This document shows, in pieces, positions 7,643 to 16,463 of a DNA stretch of 46,984 nt. The stretch is from contig DASUXY010000056.1 of the NCBI GenBank assembly GCA_036377675.1, positions 1 through 46,984 on the forward strand. The letters are read 5' to 3'. The notes under the pieces are model-generated. The model ran no database searches, was not told where the DNA came from, and saw nothing but the letters and a program-made list of their open reading frames with translations. Within the stretch, counting starts at the first letter, position 1, and every line of letters starts with the position of its first letter. Source of the DNA: DASUXY01 sp036377675 (GTDB taxonomy: Bacteria > Bacillota > Bacilli > Bacillales > Amphibacillaceae). The translations under genes and the position numbers were made by a program.

Positions 7643-9220
7643 ATGTCTGATCAAAAGCAATCAAAAAAGCGCATGCCACAATTTCCTCAATCCTATTGGC
7701 GGGACTCCATTGATTTACCACAATTTAATCCTTTATCCGAAGATTTTCAAGTCGATGTAGCCATTGTTGGAGGTGGAATCACTGGTCTTACATCTGCTTA
7801 TCTTTTAATAAATGAAGGTTTAAAAGTTGCCGTTATCGAAGCAGATGAACTTCTTAATGGTACAACAGGACATACGACCGCAAAAATTACGGCCCAACAC
7901 GGACTCATCTACGACGAATTGATTCGTAATGTCGGAAGAAGTAAAGCCCGATTGTACTATGAAGCAAATGCTGAAGCGTTACAATTTATTGAAAAAATGG
8001 TCGAACAACATCACATTGATTGTGATTTTATGAGACAAGACGCCTACATATATGCAACAACGAGAGAAGGCGCCTACAAACTTGAAAAAGAAGCAAAAGC
8101 GTACGAAAAGATTGGCATCAACGGTGAACTTGTCAAACAAATTCCTTTTCCTATTGACATATACAATGCACTTATGATGAAGCATCAGGCTCAGTTTCAT
8201 CCCCTTAAATATTTAGCCCACCTCGTCCAGATGATCACTGAAAAAGGTGGACTCATTTTCGAACAGACAACAGCAGTTAACGTGGAGGGCGATGAACAGC
8301 CTACCGTTCTTACACGCGAAGGTTTTCGACTCACTGCTCACACTGTTCTTGCCTGCTCCCACTTCCCTTTTTATGAAGGTCGAGGTCTTTACTCAACAAG
8401 GATGTATGCTGACAGATCGTATGTTCTTGCCACCAAAACAAAGGAAAAATATCCTGGTGGCATGTACATTAGTGCCGATCAACCGAATCGATCGCTCCGA
8501 TCCGTGACGATAAACGGAGAAGAAATGGTACTTCTCATCGGTGAAAGTCATAAAACAGGTCAAGGAAAAGATACACAAAAACATTACAAAGCTCTACAAC
8601 AGTTCGGTGAGCAAATTTTTGAAATTGAAGATATACCTTACAAATGGTCAGCCCAAGACCTCGTTAGTCTCGATAAAATCCCTTATATCGGCGAAATAAC
8701 ATCCGATGAGCCAAATATTTTAATCGCTACCGGTTATCGAAAATGGGGAATGACAAACGGGACAGCTGCTGCCCTTCTCCTTCGCGACCTTGTGATGAAC
8801 AAAGAGAATGCGTACAAAAAATTGTTCACACCTTCTCGTTTTTATGCAAACCCTAGTTTGAAAAACTTCCTCATTCAAAATGCGAACGTTGTCGGTCATT
8901 TAATTAAAGGAAAATTAGATGTACCGAACAAAAAACCAGAAGATTTAGCTCCTGATGAAGGCGCAGTGATTACCATTAAAGGACATCGTAAAGGTGCCTA
9001 TAAAGATCCCGATGGAAAACTGTATATTGTCGATACGACTTGCACCCATATCGGATGTGAAGTTGAATGGAACAGTGGGGATCGGACGTGGGATTGTCCG
9101 TGTCACGGTTCAAGATTTTCTTACACGGGGGAAGTCGTTGAAGGTCCTGCAGAAAAGCCGTTACAACAGCATGACCATCGTATGATTGACAATCTCACCT
9201 CAGAAGATTCCGGTTATTAA
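7643..9220 (+). CDS. FAD-dependent oxidoreductase with C-terminal Rieske domain
   Basis: This 525-residue fusion joins an N-terminal DAO-type FAD domain, with dinucleotide motif VAIVGGGITGLTSAYLL (about 40-56), to a C-terminal Rieske [2Fe-2S] domain. The cluster ligands are C467 and H469 (CTHIGC) and C485 and H488 (CPCH). The Rieske domain would pass electrons between the flavin and an unknown partner. Such fusions are widespread in Bacillus; I know of no settled substrate. The frame stays open upstream to 7580, but ATG at 7643 has AAGGAGGAATCATT directly before it and was chosen. There is no signal peptide or membrane helix. A strong terminator follows, so it is monocistronic. Confidence 0.85.
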   Translation: MSDQKQSKKRMPQFPQSYWRDSIDLPQFNPLSEDFQVDVAIVGGGITGLTSAYLLINEGLKVAVIEADELLNGTTGHTTAKITAQHGLIYDELIRNVGRSKARLYYEANAEALQFIEKMVEQHHIDCDFMRQDAYIYATTREGAYKLEKEAKAYEKIGINGELVKQIPFPIDIYNALMMKHQAQFHPLKYLAHLVQMITEKGGLIFEQTTAVNVEGDEQPTVLTREGFRLTAHTVLACSHFPFYEGRGLYSTRMYADRSYVLATKTKEKYPGGMYISADQPNRSLRSVTINGEEMVLLIGESHKTGQGKDTQKHYKALQQFGEQIFEIEDIPYKWSAQDLVSLDKIPYIGEITSDEPNILIATGYRKWGMTNGTAAALLLRDLVMNKENAYKKLFTPSRFYANPSLKNFLIQNANVVGHLIKGKLDVPNKKPEDLAPDEGAVITIKGHRKGAYKDPDGKLYIVDTTCTHIGCEVEWNSGDRTWDCPCHGSRFSYTGEVVEGPAEKPLQQHDHRMIDNLTSEDSGY

Positions 9221-9250
9221 TAGCTCATGGTGCTAGGTGTTGAACATGAA

Positions 9251-9294
9251 GAACAAACGCTTTAGTAGTTTTTACGAAGCGTTTGTTCTTTATT
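9251..9294 (+). terminator. Rho-independent terminator after the FAD-Rieske gene
   Basis: GAACAAACGCTT pairs perfectly with AAGCGTTTGTTC over 12 base pairs around a 14-base loop, followed by TTTATTTC. Confidence 0.85.
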
Positions 9295-9838
9295 TCTCAC
9301 TTTAGTAACAGAAGATGAAAAAGCTACATTTACCACTTTCACATGCAAATTACGTATAACATCTATACTAGTCATTTATTCCTACTCTTTTATCATTCAT
9401 GCTTATCCGTCATTTTTCGACAAATATTCGTTAACCTTTTGGCCGAATCGGTCGTTCATTTTTCACATAGGTCCTTTCAACCGTTCTTCTCCTCTAAGCC
9501 AATATACCTTATTTTTTCCCCCATTAAAATCGTCCTAAAGTACCTTGAAAAGGAACGTTTGTTCGTTTACTATGTAGTATAACCATCGTTTACGTTAGTC
9601 ATGTGCAGAAAGTGAACGAGTCAATGGCCTATATGAATGAATATCCAACTTTATCCAACCAAATCTTCGACATCTTCACCTTTGCTCAAGCGAAACAGAT
9701 TGCATAATCTGTCATTTTTAGACGTAATCATAAAAGGAGACTATGATACTCCTAACGATACATAACTATTTTATTTATGCGTCTAAATAGAGTGTAGAAA
9801 AATAATAGTTATGTGAATAAGCAAAGGGAGGGATAAAG
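9295..9838. other. Gene-free gap with a dyad before the sigma gene
   Basis: No protein-like frame is seen in these 540 bases. Near the right end the sequence CATAACTAT (9761-9769) is repeated inverted as ATAGTTATG (9805-9813), 26-70 bases before the TTG start of the sigma-factor gene. It could be a regulator site or a leader hairpin. I see no clear -35/-10 pair. Confidence 0.4.
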
Positions 9839-10393
9839 TTGCAACGAAAATACGTAAACTCATTTTCATTTGAAGAAATCTTCATGAAAAATAAGCGGCG
9901 AATTTATTACCACATTTATCGCTTAAACATTTACGATCCCCACGAAGAATATTTTCAAGAAGGATTGTGTGCGCTGTGGAGTGCATACGAGTCCTACAAT
10001 CCAAGTAAGGGACCGATGGCCACATATTTTAACTATGTCATCCGCAATCGTTTAATCGATCTCATCCGCAAAACGAATCGCTCAATAAAAAATAATGCGA
10101 CTCTCATCCAAAAGCAACAACAAAGCTTCCATCACGGCAACTATCTTCGCTACTCGAAACAAACGTATCCCATTCCTAGATTTTCAGAACCCCCCATTGA
10201 GGACCCTTATTTGTGGGATCAACTAGCACAACATTTAACTGAAAATCAGAGGAAATGGGTTCAGCTTTACGTGATTGAAGATTTGCCAATTCGAGAAATC
10301 GCCATTCGAGAAAACACGACCGAAGAAGCTGTCAAAAGTTGGGGGAAACAAACACGGAAAAAACTGCGTCATAACTATTTTCGCGAACGATAA
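9839..10393 (+). CDS. Sigma-70 family RNA polymerase sigma factor
   Basis: This is a 184-residue sigma factor of the compact two-domain (ECF-like) plan. Region 2 is visible as EEYFQEGLCALWSAYESYNP followed by FNYVIRNRLIDLIRK, the -10 recognition helix. Region 4 is a C-terminal helix-turn-helix in LPIREIAIRENTTEEAVKSW. It would direct RNA polymerase to a small set of promoters. No anti-sigma gene lies next to it, which is unusual for this class. The start is TTG behind AAAGGGAGGGATAAAG; no ATG fits as well. What activates it cannot be read from the window. Confidence 0.75.
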   Translation: MQRKYVNSFSFEEIFMKNKRRIYYHIYRLNIYDPHEEYFQEGLCALWSAYESYNPSKGPMATYFNYVIRNRLIDLIRKTNRSIKNNATLIQKQQQSFHHGNYLRYSKQTYPIPRFSEPPIEDPYLWDQLAQHLTENQRKWVQLYVIEDLPIREIAIRENTTEEAVKSWGKQTRKKLRHNYFRER

Positions 10394-10410
10394 ACGTCTA
10401 TATTATTAAG

Positions 10411-10534
10411 AGTGGAGAGGTTTAAACGAACGAAGCAGCTAATAAAATGACACAAATAATTACCAACCGACGACACATTTTATTCCCCTTTGAATTGATT
10501 ACGAAATTACGAAAAATAATTTTGCCTCTCCACT
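10411..10534. repeat. Nested inverted repeats downstream of the sigma gene
   Basis: AGTGGAGAGG (10411-10420) is repeated exactly inverted as CCTCTCCACT (10525-10534). Inside it AATAAAATG (10441-10449) is inverted as CATTTTATT (10476-10484). The whole could fold as one long RNA arm or be the ends of a tiny non-coding element. There is no target-site duplication that I can recognise. Confidence 0.4.
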
Positions 10535-10705
10535 CACTTCATTTATTCATAAATGACATGCATAGCGTTCATTCGTTAATAAGCACGTACGTGTCAAATA
10601 CCGGAAGCATGCACTTCACCCGATAGACAGGATATTCTTAATATTCATTGAAGTTCGTAAGGGTGAGCCTTTTGAGGGGGCGGTTTTGGCGAATTAGTCA
10701 ACTCC

Positions 10706-10852
10706 TTAAATTCCTTCCGCTATCGCTCCAGTCAGACATTTACCGTTGACTAATACCATGTTTTTATTTTCTGCAAGTAAGTTTGGATGATTGGATTCTT
10801 TTTCGATATGAGCAATTGCACCTGTTAATTGAAACTGTTTAACCCATTCCAT
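10706..10852 (-). pseudogene. Unrecognised short coding remnant
   Basis: The minus strand reads a 48-codon protein-like frame (EWVKQFQLTGAIAHIEKESN, then NHPNLLAENKNMVLVNGKC) ending with TAA at 10706. It has no ribosome binding site at its only ATG and the frame runs on upstream without a start, so it looks like the 3' end of a lost gene. I do not recognise the family. It lies directly beyond the fosB stub on the same strand. Confidence 0.35.
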
Positions 10853-10877
10853 TCGTACCCGATAACGAAACAATTTT

Positions 10878-10985
10878 CTAAATATAAAACTTCATATGTG
10901 GTTTTTCTTGCTTATAGTAATCTAATCTATCCTGTAAAGTGCCAGTATGAAATTCAAATTTATGACCATCAGGATCAGTGATTCT
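10878..10985 (-). pseudogene. fosB: 3' remnant of a FosB-type metallothiol transferase
   Basis: The minus strand reads ITDPDGHKFEFHTGTLQDRL, then DYYKQEKPHMKFYI and a TAG. This is the hallmark C-terminus of FosB, the bacillithiol transferase that inactivates fosfomycin, and it includes the Glu of EFHTGTLQ that binds the metal in the family. A stop codon precedes it in frame and the N-terminal three quarters are missing, so it cannot be functional. Confidence 0.85.
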
Positions 10986-11001
10986 TTATTTCTTTTGACC
11001 G

Positions 11002-12207
11002 TTACGTCACCTGCGCTTCCATTCGTTTCTCTTCGGATGTATCGACGATGACACTTGCTGAAGCATCACCGATTACATTGACAGATGTTCGCATCATATC
11101 GAGAATTCGGTCAACCCCTGCTAGTAATGCAATTCCTTCAATCGGTAGATGAACGGCAGCTAACACCATCGTTAACATAACCATTCCTGCACCTGGAACA
11201 CCCGCCGTTCCAATCGAAGCTAACGTACCAATAATCGCCACTGTTAGCAGTTGTGAAAACGTTAAATTCATTCCGAAATATTGAGCGATAAACATTACTG
11301 CTAAACCTTGGTAAATCGCTGTTCCATCCATATTGATCGTTGCACCTAACGGAAGGACAAAACTACTCGTCTCTTTAGAGACCTTTAAATATTCTTCCGT
11401 GTTTTTCATCGTTACCGGCAAAGTTCCCGAGCTACTACTCGTACTAAAAGCAACGACAGCAGCGGGGAAAATTCCTTTTAAAAACATCAATGGACTCATC
11501 TTACCTAATGATTTTACAGCAAAGGAGTAAAATATTACTACATGAGCGATACAGGCAAGGAGCATCGCGACAATTAATTTAAAAAGCGGCAACAAAACAG
11601 AGGCACCATAGTGGCCCACGACTGGAGCTAACAGCCCGAAGATACCGAGTGGAACGATTTTCATGACGATTCCCGTAATTTTATACATCACTTCAGCCAG
11701 TCCATCAAAGAACAATTGAACCGGCGTTGCACGTTCGCCAACGAGGATGATACCAATGCCAAGAAAAATTGCAAAAAAGATGACTTGTAAAATTTCCCCC
11801 TCTGCCAAAGACTCGATAGGGTTCGTAGGGACGATATTTAACATCGTCTGGACAACTCCTTCAGTTTCCTGAACAGAAACTTCTTCTTGCGCTACGTTTA
11901 CATCTGCTTTCGTCCCTGGTGACAAAATATATCCAACTGCTAACCCGAGCGTAATCGCAACAAAACTCGTGATGAGATAGTACGTCACTGTTTTGCCACC
12001 TAATCGCCCTAACTGCCTTATATCACGGATACTCGTGATACCGACAATAATCGTTGATAAGATTAAAGGAACAATAATAAATTTAATAAGACGTAAAAAT
12101 AAATCACCTAAAGGTTGAACGATGTCTACTTTTTCACGAAATATTAATCCAGCAACGACTGCTAATATAAACGCTGCAACAATTTGCCAAACAAAGTTTC
12201 TTTTCAC
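11002..12207 (-). CDS. Dicarboxylate/glutamate:cation symporter (DAACS family)
   Basis: This is a 401-residue integral membrane transporter of the glutamate/aspartate:H+ or Na+ symporter family (GltP, GltT, DctP). The re-entrant loop SSSSGTLPVT and the NMDGTAIYQ helix break, both parts of the substrate and cation sites, are present, with about eight hydrophobic helices. An upstream in-frame ATG at 12234 exists, but GTG at 12207 lies 8-10 bases after AAAGGGGGG and starts directly at the first membrane helix (KRNFVWQIVAAFILAVV), so it was chosen. It is divergent from the asparaginase gene; together they suggest uptake and use of acidic amino acids. Substrate choice between glutamate, aspartate and C4-dicarboxylates is not resolved. 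Confidence 0.9.
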   Translation of the reverse strand: MKRNFVWQIVAAFILAVVAGLIFREKVDIVQPLGDLFLRLIKFIIVPLILSTIIVGITSIRDIRQLGRLGGKTVTYYLITSFVAITLGLAVGYILSPGTKADVNVAQEEVSVQETEGVVQTMLNIVPTNPIESLAEGEILQVIFFAIFLGIGIILVGERATPVQLFFDGLAEVMYKITGIVMKIVPLGIFGLLAPVVGHYGASVLLPLFKLIVAMLLACIAHVVIFYSFAVKSLGKMSPLMFLKGIFPAAVVAFSTSSSSGTLPVTMKNTEEYLKVSKETSSFVLPLGATINMDGTAIYQGLAVMFIAQYFGMNLTFSQLLTVAIIGTLASIGTAGVPGAGMVMLTMVLAAVHLPIEGIALLAGVDRILDMMRTSVNVIGDASASVIVDTSEEKRMEAQVT

Positions 12208-12425
12208 TATCCATTCCCCCCCTTTTAATTTCATCCATTATACTTACAGTTTATTTTTATATGGACGAAATATTAATAATACTTTACGAGGATTTTTATT
12301 TTCGCTCAAAGCATCAACAATGACTTGTCATTCATTTGTTCTTATACTAATCTTGAATATCAGTACATTGTTCACACATTACAACATTTTAGTTCATCGT
12401 TACAATGATGGTGGGAGGCTTAATT

Positions 12426-13415
12426 ATGAAAACGATTGCTTTTATTAACTTAGGTGGAACGATTTCCGCAACTGGGAACAATCGTCTCGATTTAAAAGAT
12501 TATCAATCGGGATCATTAAGCGGAAGTGATTTTTTAAATCATTTACATGAATTAGAACAAATTGCAAACATTCATGTTATCCAAATGGACAATATTAGTA
12601 GCACACAAATAAATGAACAACATTGGATACAACTAAAGGAACACATTGAGTTTTACCTCAACGAGCAACAATATGATGGTATCGTCATTACACATGGAAC
12701 GAGCACGATGGAAGAAACTGCTTATTTTCTGCACTTAACTGTGAATAGTGAAAAGCCAATCGTCCTCGTCGGAGCACAACGACCCTTTACTGCTTTAAGT
12801 ACTGATGCTCACTTAAATTTAATTCATGCAGTTCGTGTAGCTATTGATCCAAAATCTTGTAACAAAGGAGTTCTCATCGCTCACAATGATGAAATTCATT
12901 GTGCACGCGACGTCACTAAAACAGAAACTTATCGATTAAACACATTTCATTCAGGAGCAATGGGCAGTCTCGGCTTTATTGAACCCGACGGATCTATTCA
13001 ATATTACCGAACCCCGACAAGACGCCACACGACTCAGTCTCAATTTGCCACGCAAACGATCGGACAGTTACCGAAAGTAGAAATTGTTTATTCATATGCT
13101 GGAGCAACTGGCGAATGGATTCATCACATTATTGAAACGAACACATATGCTGGAATTGTCATCGCGGGGACGGGCGCAGGACGTTTTTCAAAACGAGAAG
13201 AAGAAGCTCTACGAAAAGCACGAAAAAAAGGATTGCACGTCGTCCGTAGTAACAGAGTTGGTAATGGAAGAGTCGTAGATATCGATGCATACAAGACGTT
13301 ACATGCGATTAGCGGGGATAATTTAAATCCACAAAAAGCACGTATTCTGCTCATGTTATCTTTATCGATGTACAATAATACGGAAGACATTCAGAAAATC
13401 TTTCATGACTACTAA
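12426..13415 (+). CDS. ansA: Type I L-asparaginase
   Basis: This 329-residue enzyme hydrolyses asparagine to aspartate and ammonia. The first catalytic Thr is T12 in NLGGTISATG. The second active-site block is THGTSTMEET (89-98), which holds the second Thr-Asp-type triad region; here the usual THGTDT has Ser instead of Asp, a change worth noting. There is no signal peptide, so it is cytoplasmic like AnsA. The frame opens earlier at 12405, but ATG 12426 has GGGAGG 7 bases before it. It is divergent from the acidic amino acid symporter gene. The THGTST variant leaves room for a related amidohydrolase role. Confidence 0.85.
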   Translation: MKTIAFINLGGTISATGNNRLDLKDYQSGSLSGSDFLNHLHELEQIANIHVIQMDNISSTQINEQHWIQLKEHIEFYLNEQQYDGIVITHGTSTMEETAYFLHLTVNSEKPIVLVGAQRPFTALSTDAHLNLIHAVRVAIDPKSCNKGVLIAHNDEIHCARDVTKTETYRLNTFHSGAMGSLGFIEPDGSIQYYRTPTRRHTTQSQFATQTIGQLPKVEIVYSYAGATGEWIHHIIETNTYAGIVIAGTGAGRFSKREEEALRKARKKGLHVVRSNRVGNGRVVDIDAYKTLHAISGDNLNPQKARILLMLSLSMYNNTEDIQKIFHDY

Positions 13416-13500
13416 GGACTAACGATGCGAACTTGGGCGCTCATTCCGCTAGTCATCCGATCATTCCTATGATATATATGAATTAAGGGGTGGTGTGAAT

Positions 13501-14685
13501 ATGCAAACAGTTATTTTTGGAGAACATGATGAAAAGACGTTACGACAGTTTCACAATTGTTTACAAACTGGCAATGTCGTCGGTGGCGTATTATGTGCAG
13601 ACGGTCATTATGGTTATAGCCAACCCGTCGGGGGAGTCGTTGTCTATGATGGACAAATCTCACCTTCTGGTGTCGGATATGATATTGCCTGTGGGAACAA
13701 AGCAGTAAAAACAAATGTAACGTATGCTGATATAAAAGATCAAATCGGCACAATTATGGATGAAATCGCTGAACGGATTCCATTTGGAGTCGGGGTGACA
13801 AACAAACGACGCGTCGATCATGAGTTATTCGATGACCCATCTTGGAACGTTTTTAAAGAAATCGGCAAGCATGAGCACGACAAACTAAAAGCACTTGCTC
13901 GGGAGCAACTTGGAACGACTGGTTCAGGTAACCATTATGTTGATCTTTTAATGGATCAGCAAACAGAAGAAGTTTGGATTGGTAATCACTTTGGAAGTCG
14001 TGGCTTCGGTCATAAAACGGCAACAGGCTTTCTTAATTTAGCGAAAGGACTCAAGTTTTCAGATCAAGCACCACGTGAATTGATGGAACAAGCACCCACA
14101 TTATTCGATATGGATAGCGATCTCGGTCAAATGTATTACAAAGCGATGAAATTAGCGGGACGTTATGCCTATGCTGGTAGAGATCACGTCATTCACGAAG
14201 TACTCGATATTCTCGATGCTGAAGCTGTTTTCGAAGTCCATAATCATCATAACTACGCTTGGAAAGAAACATATGACGGAAGGGAATATATCGTTGTGCG
14301 CAAAGGAGCAACCCCAGCAGCACCTGGACAACTCGGGTTTGTCGGCGGTAGTATGGGCGATATATCAGTCATCTTACGGGGAGTCGAGTCAAAGAAAAGT
14401 CGTGAAGCATTTTATAGCACAGTCCACGGTGCAGGGCGTATTATGAGTCGAACGAAAGCTTCAGGGAGAATGGACTGGCGAACGAAAAAACGTCGCGGTG
14501 GACTCATCTCTAAGGAAAAAATGGACAAAGCCGTTAAAGAGTATGGCGTAGAACTACGTGGAGGCGGCACAGATGAAAGTCCATTTGTTTATCGGAAACT
14601 TAAAGAAGTTCTCGATGCCCACGGAGAAACGATTGAAGTGTTAAACGTATTAAAACCAATCGGTGTCTTAATGGATAGCGCCTAA
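13501..14685 (+). CDS. rtcB: RtcB-family RNA ligase
   Basis: This 394-residue protein belongs to the RtcB ligases, which join RNA ends carrying 2',3'-cyclic or 3'-phosphate to 5'-hydroxyl using GTP and Mn2+. The Mn-binding Cys is C64 in GVGYDIACG. Further signatures are TTGSGNHYVDL, HNHHNYAWKE, VVRKGATPA, GSMGDISVILRG and VHGAGRIMSR, whose His would be guanylylated. An in-frame GTG at 13495 precedes the chosen ATG, which follows AAGGGG. It is shorter than the E. coli-type RtcB (about 408) and belongs to a divergent branch. No archease gene or RNA-repair partner is next to it. Roles in tRNA repair or ribosome repair are inference only. Confidence 0.9.
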   Translation: MQTVIFGEHDEKTLRQFHNCLQTGNVVGGVLCADGHYGYSQPVGGVVVYDGQISPSGVGYDIACGNKAVKTNVTYADIKDQIGTIMDEIAERIPFGVGVTNKRRVDHELFDDPSWNVFKEIGKHEHDKLKALAREQLGTTGSGNHYVDLLMDQQTEEVWIGNHFGSRGFGHKTATGFLNLAKGLKFSDQAPRELMEQAPTLFDMDSDLGQMYYKAMKLAGRYAYAGRDHVIHEVLDILDAEAVFEVHNHHNYAWKETYDGREYIVVRKGATPAAPGQLGFVGGSMGDISVILRGVESKKSREAFYSTVHGAGRIMSRTKASGRMDWRTKKRRGGLISKEKMDKAVKEYGVELRGGGTDESPFVYRKLKEVLDAHGETIEVLNVLKPIGVLMDSA

Positions 14686-14722
14686 GACCATACCTTTCAA
14701 AGGCACAAATGATGATCCACTT

Positions 14723-14761
14723 TTTGCGTTCTTAAACACAATAGTCGGTTAAGAACGCAAA
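14723..14761. terminator. Bidirectional terminator hairpin between rtcB and the isochorismatase gene
   Basis: TTTGCGTTCTTAA pairs perfectly with TTAAGAACGCAAA (13 bp) between two convergent genes. The flanking T tract is short on both strands. Confidence 0.75.
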
Positions 14762-14798
14762 TCTTTCTACCTCTTCGCTACTAAACGTGTCGCCTCAT

Positions 14799-15395
14799 TT
14801 ATTTGATATACGGAAGAATTTGTTTAAATACATCTGTTTCCGCTGACTCCATCAATTCATACAAAATCATTTCAACACTTGTTCCCAAAATGCCGAACGA
14901 TTTCATTTTTTCCAATCCGACAATCTTATTTGCTCGTGTACGAGAAGATACGGCATCCTCAACGACTTGCACGTCATAGCCCCATTCTTTTAAACCGACA
15001 GCTGTTTGATAGACACAAATATGCGTTTCAATCCCCGCCACAATTATTTGCTTTCTCCCAGTTGCTTGCACCGCTTGCATAAACGTTTTATTTTTACACG
15101 CATTAAACGTCACTTTAGAAATCGGTTGAAGCCCTGATAAATGTCGTGCGACTTCATTGACTGTTCGGCCTAACCCTTTAGGATACTGCTCTAGCCATAC
15201 AATTGGAATATTTAGAATACGAAGACCATTAATTAACCGTTCTAAATTGTTTAGTAACGCATCACTATCATGGACGAGTTTAGCTAATTTTCCTTGAACA
15301 TCAACTAATACAAAAGCCGTATGTTCTTTATCAAACACTTTAACTGTCAACTCCCTTAAATGATTGTCTTCATACATCCTTTTCATTGTCAACAT
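14799..15395 (-). CDS. Isochorismatase/nicotinamidase-like cysteine hydrolase
   Basis: This is a cysteine hydrolase of the isochorismatase superfamily, up to 198 residues. The catalytic triad is visible as D32 (LVDVQGK), K94 (ISKVTFNA) and C127 (THICVYQTA). Family members cleave amides or enol ethers, such as nicotinamide or isochorismate; the metal-binding His pair of true nicotinamidases is not evident, so the substrate is open. The start is uncertain. The listed ATG has no ribosome binding site, while GTG at 15338 follows AAGGGAG at 12 bases and begins right before the conserved fold (FDKEHTAFVLVD). The gene is single and convergent with rtcB. Confidence 0.8.
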   Translation of the reverse strand: MLTMKRMYEDNHLRELTVKVFDKEHTAFVLVDVQGKLAKLVHDSDALLNNLERLINGLRILNIPIVWLEQYPKGLGRTVNEVARHLSGLQPISKVTFNACKNKTFMQAVQATGRKQIIVAGIETHICVYQTAVGLKEWGYDVQVVEDAVSSRTRANKIVGLEKMKSFGILGTSVEMILYELMESAETDVFKQILPYIK

Positions 15396-15506
15396 AGATT
15401 ACGACTACAAGTGAAACTCCATTCAGTGGATGATGTTTCCACTGAATGCTAGCTGAATAACCTTTAACCTTGATATTTTTCCATCAATGTCAAGTAGTCA
15501 TTCATT

Positions 15507-16202
15507 TCATCTATTCCCATTGTTATCCGTAAGCGACCAAAGATTCCACGGATATTGCTTAGGTGGATAAGATGTTATCTCAACGATCTCTTTTTTCGTT
15601 GGGTGTTTAAACCGTAACGCATGCGACCATAGAGCGATTTGCTGCCCACGTTTATTGATGTGTTGTCCATATTTTTGATCACCAAAAATGGGATGTCCAA
15701 TTGCAGAAAGTTGAACGCGAATTTGGTGGGGGCGACCCGTTTGTAGTTCAACCTTTACAAGACTAAACTGTTTTCGACTAGAAAGAACGTCATACGTAAG
15801 AAGAGCTTTCTTCGCTTTCTTATGGTGAACATCCGTCGTATACACAATATTTTTGCGGCGATTTTTGACGAGAAAATGTTTTAAGGTTTGTTTTTTTTGA
15901 GATGGTTTACCGTGAACAACAGCTACATAGGTTCTACCTAGTTTTTGTCGCCGTAACACATCTGCTAAACGAGAAGCGGCTTTCGATGTTTTAGCAAATA
16001 CCATCGCACCACCGACTGGTCGATCTAACCGATGGACGAGCGCTAAGAAAACATTTCCTGGTTTTTGATAACGAACTTTCAAGTCTTTCTTTAATAATGT
16101 CAATAAATCTAAATCTCTACTTTGGTCTTGCTGGACAGGAATATTCACTGGTTTTTCTACAACGAGCAAATGATTATCTTCATATAAAATTGGAATGTTC
16201 AT
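15507..16202 (-). CDS. RluA-family pseudouridine synthase
   Basis: This 231-residue enzyme isomerises uridine to pseudouridine in rRNA or tRNA. The catalytic Asp is D60 in HRLDRPVGG, and the RluA motifs YEDNHLLVVEKP, ARRTYVAVV-like (LGRTYVAVVHG) and GRPHQIRVQL follow in order. No S4 domain is present, so it is the short form. The frame could start at 16277, but ATG 16202 has AAAGGAG 11 bases upstream and fits the family's opening (NIPILYEDNHLL). It stands alone. Confidence 0.9.
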   Translation of the reverse strand: MNIPILYEDNHLLVVEKPVNIPVQQDQSRDLDLLTLLKKDLKVRYQKPGNVFLALVHRLDRPVGGAMVFAKTSKAASRLADVLRRQKLGRTYVAVVHGKPSQKKQTLKHFLVKNRRKNIVYTTDVHHKKAKKALLTYDVLSSRKQFSLVKVELQTGRPHQIRVQLSAIGHPIFGDQKYGQHINKRGQQIALWSHALRFKHPTKKEIVEITSYPPKQYPWNLWSLTDNNGNR

Positions 16203-16364
16203 CGGTGGCAAAACTCCTTTAGAAAACTCGTCTCGATAAGGAAGTATCCTACATTCGGTTATCCATTTCGTCTTCATTTACCGAGCTGCTTAGCATACAC
16301 ATTATACGGTACAATCTTCATTGTCAAAAAACGATGCGAAAATCGACTCTTGATAGAGAAAACA

Positions 16365-16400
16365 AATCATCCGCCACGAGGGGACGGATGATTGATTACG
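16365..16400 (-). terminator. Terminator after the aspartokinase gene
   Basis: On the minus strand AATCATCCG and CGGATGATT form a 9-bp stem with an 11-base loop, followed by TTGTTTTC. It lies about 70 bases past the aspartokinase stop. Confidence 0.6.
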
Positions 16401-16463
16401 AAATCATTTACGAATCGTCGACAAGTTTAAACATTTTCTATCGTATTAATGAACAGGTGATGT

